Shown piece by piece: positions 57,596 to 64,000 of a stretch of 64,000 bases of DNA. Below the pieces are notes generated by a model. It was not told where the DNA came from and ran no database searches. It was given only the letters and a program-made list of their open reading frames with translations. Location: NCBI GenBank assembly GCA_002404895.1, contig DHKO01000008.1, positions 1 to 64,000 of the forward strand. Direction: 5' to 3'. Origin of the DNA: Treponema sp. UBA4692 (GTDB lineage Bacteria > Spirochaetota > Spirochaetia > Treponematales > Treponemataceae). Positions within the stretch are counted from its first letter, which is position 1, and every line of letters begins with the position of its first letter. The translations under genes were made by a program, and so were the position numbers.

Positions 57596-58300
57596 TCATT
57601 CCATATTTTGCAGTTCAATCGCAATCTCTTCCATTTCACGGTCGGTCATTGCGATTGTCTCTGCAACACGGTAAAGCTCGCGCCTTACGCTTTCAGGAAC
57701 TTTCGTTGTTGTTTTGTAACGAAGCTCATGCTCAAGACTCGCCCAAAAGTCCATTGCGATTGTGCGGATTTGAATTTCGACATGAACATTGTGCGTCGCC
57801 TCTGAAAGATAAACCGGAATCTCAATCACGAGATGAAGGCTTCTGTATCCAGACGGCTTCGGATTCTTTATATAATCCTTTTCCTGCACCAGCGAAATGT
57901 CAGGCTGCTTCAAAAGCAAGTCGCGCACCGTGTAAATATCCGAAATGTAAGGACAAATCACGCGAACTCCAGCAATATCATCAAGATTTCCAATCATCGC
58001 CTTGAAAGTCATCGGAAGATTTCTTTTCTGAAGCTTTCCGGCAATGCTTTGCGGCGACTTTATCCTCGATTTTACAGTCTCAATCGTGCTTCTCCGTCCA
58101 GAAACCTTGTTTTCCTTGTTCAAAATATCGAGTTTTGTCTCAATCTGCTTGATTGCGCTTTCGTAAACCATCATTATCTGCTGGAATTCAAAAGCCATCT
58201 TGTAGAAATCTTCAGGATTGTTCGCAATCGAGTTTGTTATAACTTTTGGAAGATTTTCCGTGTCAGGCACATCTTCCGTCGCAATTTCGTCAAGATTCAA
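57596..58300 (-). CDS. relQ: Small alarmone synthetase (RelQ-type GTP pyrophosphokinase)
   Basis: A 234-residue single-domain (p)ppGpp synthetase without hydrolase or regulatory domains. Motifs: VKSRIKSPQSIAGKLQ, DDIAGVRVICPYISDIYTV, KDYIKNPKPSGYRSLHL and VEIQIRTIAMDFWASLEHELRY. The start is TTG with AGAGG well placed. Such enzymes add pyrophosphate to GTP/GDP in envelope or other stress. It has its own promoter. The long Rel enzyme is not in this window. Confidence 0.93.
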   Translation of the reverse strand: MNLDEIATEDVPDTENLPKVITNSIANNPEDFYKMAFEFQQIMMVYESAIKQIETKLDILNKENKVSGRRSTIETVKSRIKSPQSIAGKLQKRNLPMTFKAMIGNLDDIAGVRVICPYISDIYTVRDLLLKQPDISLVQEKDYIKNPKPSGYRSLHLVIEIPVYLSEATHNVHVEIQIRTIAMDFWASLEHELRYKTTTKVPESVRRELYRVAETIAMTDREMEEIAIELQNME

Positions 58301-58361
58301 AATTTTCCTCTAAAAAATCCGCAATTTTTCAAAGCCGCGAATTCTTTTACTTTATAAACAA

Positions 58362-58390
58362 AATATATTGATAAAAGTTTCTCACGGCAA
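58362..58390 (-). promoter_or_regulatory. Promoter of relQ
   Basis: Minus strand: TTGCCG (58390-58385), 17 bp, TATATT (58367-58362). The leader is about 55 nt. Confidence 0.7.
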
Positions 58391-58502
58391 GTTTTTTTTA
58401 GCACTGTCCCCACTTCGCTTGTGCCGGGCTTAGCATTCTTTAGCGCATTTGCTTTTTTCCGTTCAAAACAAAAAAAATCAGTGCAATCCGTGTTTTTAAT
58501 TA

Positions 58503-59894
58503 TCAAATTCCCAGAAGTTTCTTCGCATTTCCGAAAGCCGTTTTTTGTTCAATAGACGCTCCGGCATTTGTAAAAAGCGGCAAAAATTCGTCGCAAAGTT
58601 TTTTGTTCTTCTCAAATTCTTCCTTATTTTCAGAAGCATAAACGGTGTTCAGGATAAAATAAACCAGCGGCGTTATATTGCATTTCTCGCTTTTCTCTTT
58701 CATCGACTTTTTCGCTTTTTCTGCATATTTTTCAAGATAATTCTTCAGGCTGTTCCAAGCCTTAAAATTCACGAGCCGGTAAATAAAAGAATTTGGAATT
58801 TCAGTCGCGACAGAGCTTCCGTCCGCATATTTCATTCCGAAATCCGCATATCCGATTTTTTTGTCAGCATCGCTGCCTTTTTCAAGCAAGACTTTTATCG
58901 TTTCAAAATCATCAAGCTCAGCGGCAAGAAAAAGCGCATTCGTTCCGACTTTTCCGCTTATGTGCTTTTCAAACGCGTCAACATCCGCAGTTTTTTCAGC
59001 CGACAGCTTAATTATTTTTTCGATATTTTTCATTTTCTCGTCAAATTCTTTTTGATTATCCAATTTTCCGTTCTGAGCAGCAAAAATAATCGAGGCAAGC
59101 CCGGACTTCTCAAAAGTGGCGCGAATCTGATGAAGAACATTCATATATTGCTGCTTTCTGAAATTTTCCGGAAGCGAAGACAAGTCAAGCTCCTTGAAAA
59201 GCTGATTTGTTCTCGCCTGAACAAGATTTTCAGTGAATTTTTTCTCGCCGCCTTTCAAAATGCCTTTTTTCTGAACCGCATAATATAAAATAGAAACTCC
59301 GTCGATTTTATAAGCGCCAAAATCAGTTTTCTCAGCGATTTTTTCAAACTCCGCAAAATCGCATGAATCTATCGCCGCCTGAATCTCATTTGAAGATTTT
59401 TTCTGATAGTCAGAAATCGCTTTTTCCTCGGCTTTCTTCAAATTCCTAAACATTTTCGGGCTGAACTGAACCCAAAACTGCTCTTTCCCATTGAAAGAAT
59501 CAAGAAATTTTTCTGTCGGCTTTGCAAAAATCCCCTTTGAAACTCCGTAATTCCAAAATTCAAGAGCTTTTTCAGTTTTTTTATCGTACATAAAAAGCGC
59601 GAAAGCCTGCTGCAAAAAATGCGGAAGATAATCGCTTGCAAGCGAAACATTTTTGAACGCGTTTTCATAGCGTTTTTCAGCTTCAGCAAAATCAAAATCG
59701 GCAAGAGCAACAAAGCCTTTAGCCCAGTCCGCAAAGAAATCGCCAGCGTCGCCTGCCATTTCCTGAATCTGCTCGTAAAAAGGCGACATATTTCCACGGT
59801 TCTTGTAAACAAACTCGCGGAAAACCGAGTCGTAAATATATTCAATCGCCTGAAATTTTATCTCGTCAAAACTGCTTTCATTTTTCGTTTTCAT
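58503..59894 (-). CDS. Large cytoplasmic protein with ankyrin-like repeats at the C-terminus
   Basis: A 463-residue helical protein. Residues 1-150 are of TPR-like type (FALADFDFAEAEKRYENAFKN, ALFMYDKKTEKALEFWNYGV). The C-terminal part holds ankyrin-like units: GTNALFLAAELDDFETIKVLLEKGSDA and ITPLVYFILNTVYASE with LFTNAGASIEQKTAFGNAKKLLG. No enzyme motif or signal is seen. GGGG precedes the ATG. Ankyrin proteins usually bind other proteins; which ones cannot be told. It stands alone upstream of relQ, with a 200-bp gap. Confidence 0.65.
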   Translation of the reverse strand: MKTKNESSFDEIKFQAIEYIYDSVFREFVYKNRGNMSPFYEQIQEMAGDAGDFFADWAKGFVALADFDFAEAEKRYENAFKNVSLASDYLPHFLQQAFALFMYDKKTEKALEFWNYGVSKGIFAKPTEKFLDSFNGKEQFWVQFSPKMFRNLKKAEEKAISDYQKKSSNEIQAAIDSCDFAEFEKIAEKTDFGAYKIDGVSILYYAVQKKGILKGGEKKFTENLVQARTNQLFKELDLSSLPENFRKQQYMNVLHQIRATFEKSGLASIIFAAQNGKLDNQKEFDEKMKNIEKIIKLSAEKTADVDAFEKHISGKVGTNALFLAAELDDFETIKVLLEKGSDADKKIGYADFGMKYADGSSVATEIPNSFIYRLVNFKAWNSLKNYLEKYAEKAKKSMKEKSEKCNITPLVYFILNTVYASENKEEFEKNKKLCDEFLPLFTNAGASIEQKTAFGNAKKLLGI

Positions 59895-60072
59895 AATTTC
59901 CCCAAGAATTTTTCACCGAACAATTTTTTCGCCGTAGCAAACCAAAAAACTGTAAAAATATTCTGCAAATCAAAGCAAAACTCGCGCGTCGCTGAATTTT
60001 TCTGAGCATTTCACAATTTTTGAATTGCAAAATCAGAGTCAACATTAAAACTGCGAATTGCAAATCACAATC

Positions 60073-61671
60073 CTAAATGACTTTTCCGAATTTTCTTTCC
60101 AAATCTTTTATCAATTTGTATTCAAAAGAATCCGCAAGCGCAAGATATGACGCTTCAATCACATCGCTTGAAACGCCCATCGTCGCCCACTGGTTTATTC
60201 CATCGCTCGACTCAATCAAAACGCGGACACGGCTCGCAGTCGCGCTTTTTCCGTCAAGAACGCGGACTTTGTAATCTGTAAGATGAACCTGCGAAATATT
60301 CGGATAAAAAAGAACGAGAGCTTTTCTCAGTGCCTCATCAAGAGCATTTACTGGACCGTCGCCGTCGCCTGCCGTAATCACAACTTTTCCGTCAACATCG
60401 ATTTTAAACTGCGCAAACGCGCTTTGGTCATCGGCAAAGCGAGGAAATTCTCCGCTCGTCTTGTAATAATGAAGATTGTAGAACGGCTGATATTTTCCCA
60501 TTGTTTTTCTGACCAAAAGCTCAAAGCTCGCATCCGCGCCCTCAAACTGATAGCCGTCATGCTCCAAATCTTTCACTTTCTTGACAATTTCAGCCACAAC
60601 CGGAGAATTCTTGGTAAGAGACGAGTCAAATTTTTGGACTTTTTCAACAATCATGCTCTTTCCAGCAACTTCGCTCATCAAGAACACTCTCTCATTTCCA
60701 ATCGTTTCAGGCGTTATATGCTCGTACGCAAAAGGATTTTTGATAACCGCGTCAATGTGCATTCCAGCCTTGTGCGCAAACGCGCTCGCTCCAACATACG
60801 GCATTCCAGGCTCAAGAGCAATATTAGAAATCTCGGCGACACGCTTGCAGATTGGAGTCAAAATCTTCATATTTTCTTTTGGAATACATTCATAGTCCAG
60901 CTTCAGCTGCAAGTCCGCAACAACCGTGCTCAAATTGGCATTTCCAGTACGCTCGCCAAAGCCAAGCAAAACGCCCTGAACGTGTGTTGCGCCAGCTTCA
61001 ACCGCCATTATCGAATTGGCAACCGCAAGTCCTGCGTCATTATGAGTATGAATTCCGACAGAAACTTTTTCACCAAAAGTGTCAACAACAGCCTTCGTGA
61101 AATCAAAACATTCTCTCGGCATTGCTCCGCCTTTTGTTTCGCAAAGACAAAGACACTCCGCGCCGCCTTTCACAGCAGCCTCAAGGCATTTCATCGCATA
61201 ATCTGGATTCGCCTTGTATCCAGTAAAAAAATGCTCGGCATCAAAAATAATTTTTTTCTTATTTTCCACGAGATATGCGACAGTCTCTTCAATCATCTCC
61301 AGATTTTCTTCAAGAGACGCATGAATAATATCCGTAACCTGAAAATCCCAAGTTTTCCCAAAAATGCAGACATATTCCGTTCCAGCCGAAAGCAGACTTT
61401 TCAAATTCGCATCTTCCGAGCATTTTATGCTTTTTCGCCGCGTAGAGCCGAAAGCGACCAGTTTTGAATGTTTCAAATCCAGTTTTTTCGCTTCCTCAAA
61501 AAATTCCATATCTTTCGGATTCGAGCCGGGATTTCCAGCCTCAATAAAAGTGATTCCAAGCTCGTCGAGAGCCTTTACAATATTTATCTTGTCCTGAACC
61601 GAATAGCTGATTCCCTCGCCTTGCGAGCCGTCGCGCAAAGTAGAATCAAGAACAGTAATTTGCTTTTTCAT
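60073..61671 (-). CDS. cimA: Citramalate synthase (LeuA-like)
   Basis: A 532-residue enzyme that condenses pyruvate and acetyl-CoA to (R)-citramalate, the first step of threonine-independent isoleucine synthesis. STLRDGSQGEGISYSVQDKI, FIEAGNPGSNPKD, GIHTHNDAGLAVANSI and HVQGVLLGFGERTGNANL are the DRE-TIM barrel signatures, and SSDGINQWATMGVSSDVIEAS is in the regulatory domain. The start is the ATG at 61671 behind GGAG (an ATG four codons earlier lacks one). It lies 12 bp from the queD stop. LeuB, a later step, is at 47505. Confidence 0.95.
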   Translation of the reverse strand: MKKQITVLDSTLRDGSQGEGISYSVQDKINIVKALDELGITFIEAGNPGSNPKDMEFFEEAKKLDLKHSKLVAFGSTRRKSIKCSEDANLKSLLSAGTEYVCIFGKTWDFQVTDIIHASLEENLEMIEETVAYLVENKKKIIFDAEHFFTGYKANPDYAMKCLEAAVKGGAECLCLCETKGGAMPRECFDFTKAVVDTFGEKVSVGIHTHNDAGLAVANSIMAVEAGATHVQGVLLGFGERTGNANLSTVVADLQLKLDYECIPKENMKILTPICKRVAEISNIALEPGMPYVGASAFAHKAGMHIDAVIKNPFAYEHITPETIGNERVFLMSEVAGKSMIVEKVQKFDSSLTKNSPVVAEIVKKVKDLEHDGYQFEGADASFELLVRKTMGKYQPFYNLHYYKTSGEFPRFADDQSAFAQFKIDVDGKVVITAGDGDGPVNALDEALRKALVLFYPNISQVHLTDYKVRVLDGKSATASRVRVLIESSDGINQWATMGVSSDVIEASYLALADSFEYKLIKDLERKFGKVI

Positions 61672-61683
61672 ATAAATCTCCAT

Positions 61684-62076
61684 TTAGTCCGGCAAAAATC
61701 TAGCCCTGTTTGTGTCGGTTTCAAAAACATCAACTGCAAAAATATGAGTTTTTTTATCAAATTCGCTATCTTTCTTCAATTCGGGAACAATACGGATAAG
61801 ATTTTCATAGATATAAGCCGCAATTCGTTCCGCGCTAGGATTCTGGTCAAAATATTCAAAATCGTTCAGGTTTTTATGGTCAAGACTTTCGCAAACCGTT
61901 TTCAATGCCTTTTTCAGAACGGAAAAATCAAGCAGCATTCCGCCAGCGTCAAGATTTTTTCCCTCAACATGAACAAAAACCTTGTAATTGTGTCCATGCA
62001 AATTCTCGCATTTTCCGTGATAATCCCGCAAAAAATGCGCAGAAGCAAAAGAAGTTTCAACTCTAACTTGATACAT
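61684..62076 (-). CDS. queD: 6-carboxy-5,6,7,8-tetrahydropterin synthase QueD
   Basis: A 130-residue enzyme of queuosine/7-deazapurine synthesis that makes 6-carboxytetrahydropterin from dihydroneopterin triphosphate. Zinc ligands H14, H27 and H29 (SAHFLRDYHGKCENLHGHNY) and catalytic C23 are present, and LDHKNLND is the second motif. An open frame extends to 62241, but the extra 55 residues are unlike QueD, so the ATG at 62076 is used. No Shine-Dalgarno; TGC-TATAAT ends six bases before the ATG. It is 12 bp before cimA. Confidence 0.95.
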   Translation of the reverse strand: MYQVRVETSFASAHFLRDYHGKCENLHGHNYKVFVHVEGKNLDAGGMLLDFSVLKKALKTVCESLDHKNLNDFEYFDQNPSAERIAAYIYENLIRIVPELKKDSEFDKKTHIFAVDVFETDTNRARFLPD

Positions 62077-62082
62077 AGCGAA

Positions 62083-62091
62083 ATTATAGCA
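62083..62091 (-). promoter_or_regulatory. Extended -10 promoter of queD-cimA, predicted leaderless
   Basis: Minus strand TGC (62091-62089) then TATAAT (62088-62083), six bases before the queD ATG. Confidence 0.65.
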
Positions 62092-62467
62092 AATTTCACC
62101 GAAAAATAGAAGTTGACAAAAAAACGAAAAGCAAATTGCAGAAAACAGATTCTTGTATTTTTTTGGGCGTTCCAGCCTTATGCAAGAAGCGGCACAAGCA
62201 GGAAAGGCTGTCGGGTGTTTCGTGGTTTCATTGCTCCGCAACTCACTTCGTTCGCCACTACACCCCCTAACGCTTTAGCCGCGCAGGCAGAATCAGTTTT
62301 TAAAACTTTAAAACAAAAAAAGCGCAGACAAGAACATTTATTTAAAATATTCTCATCTGCGCATAAAAATACAACAAAATCAAAGATTCTTGTCTTCACA
62401 ATGAAAAAATGAATTTTTACCCGCTTCCGCAAAAACAAAAAAGCAAGCAAAAATTCACGTTGAAGAA
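62092..62467. other. Noncoding gap between queD and cheY
   Basis: About 375 bases without a convincing gene. 62160-62290 is more GC-rich, with CTCCGCAACTCACTTCG and CCCCCTAACGCTTTAGCC, unlike its AT-rich neighbourhood; no family is recognised. Confidence 0.4.
62316..62363 (-). terminator. Rho-independent terminator downstream of cheY
   Basis: Minus strand: GCGCAGATGAGAA pairs with TTCTTGTCTGCGC (one bulge/mismatch pair) and is followed by seven T. It is 105 bases from the cheY stop, leaving a long 3' UTR. Confidence 0.75.
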
Positions 62468-62905
62468 CTACTGTTTCATCACTGCAGCAATTCTTTCAAG
62501 AACCTTCTTTCTGTCCAACGGCTTTACAATGTAGTTCTTCGCCCCAAGAAGAAGAGATTTCTTAACAAGCTCCTCTTTTCCAAGCGCGCTTACCATTATG
62601 ACTTTAGCATTCTTATCAAAAGCCATAATCTGCTCAAGAGCTGTAATTCCGTCCATTCGAGGCATAGTAATATCCATTGTTACCAAGTCAACATTCGGAC
62701 AAAGCTCCTTATATTTATCAACACCATCTTTTCCGTCAACAGCAGTTGCCACAACCTCGTAGCCTTCGCTAGAAAGAATCTGACCGAGCTGCTTCGCAAC
62801 GAACATTGAATCGTCCACAACAAGCACGCGGATTTTTGTTCCATCAGCATTGATGCCTTCTGGCGGACGCTCGTTAATTGAAGGAAAATCTTGTCTCGTT
62901 TTCAT
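62468..62905 (-). CDS. cheY: Chemotaxis response regulator CheY
   Basis: A 145-residue single-domain receiver. The acidic pair D31-D32, phospho-acceptor D78 in VTMDITMPRMD and IVKPLD are intact. An N-terminal extension of about 22 residues (MKTRQDFPSINERPPEGINA) precedes the fold, as in treponemal CheY. Phosphorylated CheY binds FliM to change flagellar rotation. GGAG precedes the ATG. It is the last gene of a CheR-like-cheX-cheY group. Confidence 0.95.
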   Translation of the reverse strand: MKTRQDFPSINERPPEGINADGTKIRVLVVDDSMFVAKQLGQILSSEGYEVVATAVDGKDGVDKYKELCPNVDLVTMDITMPRMDGITALEQIMAFDKNAKVIMVSALGKEELVKKSLLLGAKNYIVKPLDRKKVLERIAAVMKQ

Positions 62906-62921
62906 CTGTTCACTCCTTATC

Positions 62922-63407
62922 TTACATGCGTTCGCGAATTGCGACGTTTACTTCGATTTTACCACATTCAGTGATTAAAGGCACGATGAGAGCCTCAACA
63001 CTGCTTGTTGAGCTGCCGCCAAGAGCGGCAATTTCCATTTTCTCGCCCGCAAAAAGAGCCGGCGGTGTAAGGTCAAATTTAAATCCAAGCTCATGAAGCT
63101 TAGTTACAGCCTGAGCCGTAATCAAATTAGCAAGCTCACTGATTGTAGCTTTTGCCAAATCATCAAATTTTGTAAGCGTCTCGCCGTTCATTTTCGAAGC
63201 GACATTCAAAGCAGTCTCATATGTCATATCAAAAAGAACTCGGCCTTCAACATCTCCAGCAAGACCAACAAGAGCCGCAACGCCCATTACTGGCATAGCT
63301 GTTGATTTTAAATACAAGTCTCCGCGAGTTACTGTCGCACCGCCAAGAACTTCCTTTAAAATCTGATATGAAGTTTCAACAAATGGGTTAATGTACTCTA
63401 CTCTCAT
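62922..63407 (-). CDS. cheX: Chemotaxis phosphatase CheX
   Basis: A 161-residue CheC-type phosphatase that removes phosphate from CheY. The FIExN-type active-site helix ISELANLITAQAVTKL carries the required Glu and Asn (E and N spaced three apart). The domain starts with YINPFVETSYQILKEVLG and ends with SVEALIVPLITECGKIEVNVAIRE. AGGAG is well placed. Spirochaetes use CheX rather than CheZ. It lies between the CheR-like gene and cheY. Confidence 0.96.
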   Translation of the reverse strand: MRVEYINPFVETSYQILKEVLGGATVTRGDLYLKSTAMPVMGVAALVGLAGDVEGRVLFDMTYETALNVASKMNGETLTKFDDLAKATISELANLITAQAVTKLHELGFKFDLTPPALFAGEKMEIAALGGSSTSSVEALIVPLITECGKIEVNVAIRERM

Positions 63408-63430
63408 GAGTTTTACTCCTATACTGTCCT

Positions 63431-64000
63431 TTATTTTTTCTCGAATATATCAATTGTGCCAACTTTCTTAGACAACCATGCAGGATTTCCAGCCAAAGAT
63501 TCATTCTGACCAAGGAAAACAATTCCATTGCCCTTAAGTTTTTCGGCAAAATCCGCAACTACAGACTGCTGAGATGACTGCGGCAAGAACGACAGCAAAT
63601 CTCTTGCAAAAATTATATCACAAGCAGGCAAGGAATTAGTATTTGCGCAGTCATGATATTCAAACATTATACTGTCGCGAATCTCTGGTGTAAACGTAAA
63701 ATCCCCATTAGCCTTTTTTGTGATGAATGGAGCATACCATCCATTTGCAATATCAGCAGGAACAGACATAAGCGGCGCATTGGAAACGTTGAGCAAGTCA
63801 ACCTCGTGCGCATAAATTCTCACCTTTGCCTCTGGATAGCGTTTTCTCAAAAGACAAGCCAAAGAGAATGTCTCAAAGCCTTTTCCGCAGCCCGGATTCC
63901 AAACAACAATCTGCTTTGCAGTATTATCAGGAAGAGCCTTGTAAACAGCGTCCGCATAGTCTTTTGTCCACCAAGTTCCATTGCAAGGAGAATAAAAAGT
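63431..64000 (-). CDS. CheR-like methyltransferase-fold protein, N-terminus outside the window
   Basis: The frame is open to base 64000, so the gene is truncated. The visible 189 residues are the C-terminal Rossmann domain of a CheR-like protein: WNPGCGKGFETFSLACLLRK replaces the usual AGCSTGEEPYSLAM, and RDLLSFLPQSSQQSVVADFAEKLKGNGIVFLGQNESL matches the RNVLIYF...G-LFLG-E block. The Glu-Glu-Pro-Tyr stretch after the glycines is changed to FETF, so SAM binding may be lost. In treponemes this gene is, as I recall, a CheW-CheR-like fusion. It lies upstream of cheX by 23 bases. Confidence 0.8.
   Translation of the reverse strand, partial: TFYSPCNGTWWTKDYADAVYKALPDNTAKQIVVWNPGCGKGFETFSLACLLRKRYPEAKVRIYAHEVDLLNVSNAPLMSVPADIANGWYAPFITKKANGDFTFTPEIRDSIMFEYHDCANTNSLPACDIIFARDLLSFLPQSSQQSVVADFAEKLKGNGIVFLGQNESLAGNPAWLSKKVGTIDIFEKK

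Noticed and set aside
60283..61467. Long open frame (394 aa) on the plus strand
   Set aside because: It lies antisense to cimA, has Arg/His/Phe/Asn-rich composition and no recognisable domain; it is a shadow of the real gene.
62160..62290. GC-rich stretch as a small gene or tRNA-like fragment
   Set aside because: No frame with a start, no cloverleaf, and no similarity I recognise; it is left as an unexplained gap.

Overview
The window looks like chromosomal DNA of a host-associated spirochaete of the genus Treponema, most likely a gut or rumen species. The evidence is the gene content: the cheX-cheY pair next to an atypical CheR-like protein, a stand-alone FlhB C-terminal protein beside a FliK-like gene, a DUF115 motility-associated protein, a SufCBD cluster, many lipoproteins with relaxed spirochaetal lipoboxes (LFSC, FVSC, LISC, FASC), and a solitary pectin-fragment hydrolase. 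Base composition is moderate and genes are dense and mostly intact. No prophage, IS element or CRISPR array was seen.

Layout. 1-5.7 kb (+): end of a phosphohexomutase gene, a DnaQ-type exonuclease, a SurA/PpiD-like foldase and a DUF115 protein. 5.8-17.2 kb (-): lepA with a secreted HtrA-like protease and a TPR/acidic-loop protein, tilS, rplY, then sufC-sufB-sufD. 17.3-20.6 kb: a secreted protein, a GGDEF-GAF diguanylate cyclase, and icd (-). 20.6-25 kb: a repeat-rich intergenic region, an OmpR-type two-component system, a 22-bp tandem array and a lipoprotein with a poly-G promoter. 25-29.1 kb: sufU, pgi, folA, tatD (-) and tRNA-Leu(UAA). 29.1-34.4 kb (-): rpsP-kphA-rimM-trmD-rplS, then a flagellar-export-linked cluster (FliK-like, FlhB C-terminal, HD-GYP-N-like, yraN and two small genes). 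34.5-43.7 kb (-): a pseudouridine synthase and an oligopeptide ABC operon that contains plsC, a LEA-type lipoprotein and an OppC-OppD fusion. 43.8-48.6 kb: a SulP transporter, a 40-bp tandem array, pyrE (-), an AT-rich island and leuB. 49-56 kb: a DUF5312-like gene with pgeF, a GH105 hydrolase (-), argS and a membrane diguanylate cyclase. 56-62 kb: two lipoproteins behind a second poly-G promoter, yfcE, relQ, an ankyrin-like protein, cimA and queD. 62.5-64 kb (-): cheY, cheX and a CheR-like gene cut by the window edge.

The most interesting signals are regulatory and repetitive rather than coding. (1) Two lipoprotein promoters share an almost identical module in which nine G lie between the -35 and -10 hexamers; this looks like a phase-variable promoter pair and recalls the poly-G promoters of T. 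pallidum. (2) TTAA direct repeats at 10-11-bp spacing lie upstream of the OmpR-type regulator gene and again 25 kb away in front of an AT-rich orphan gene pair, suggesting one regulon. (3) Two exact-period tandem arrays (22 bp and 40 bp) occupy intergenic gaps. (4) The OppC-OppD linker is encoded by GC-rich palindromes that look like an in-frame repeat insertion. (5) Several genes without a Shine-Dalgarno sequence have a -10 hexamer exactly 6-7 nt before the ATG, suggesting leaderless transcripts.

Metabolic links: cimA and leuB are both steps of the citramalate route to isoleucine; sufCBD and sufU serve Fe-S assembly; pgi, icd, folA, queD and pyrE are housekeeping. All functional calls come from recognising motifs by eye. 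No database search or structure prediction was run.
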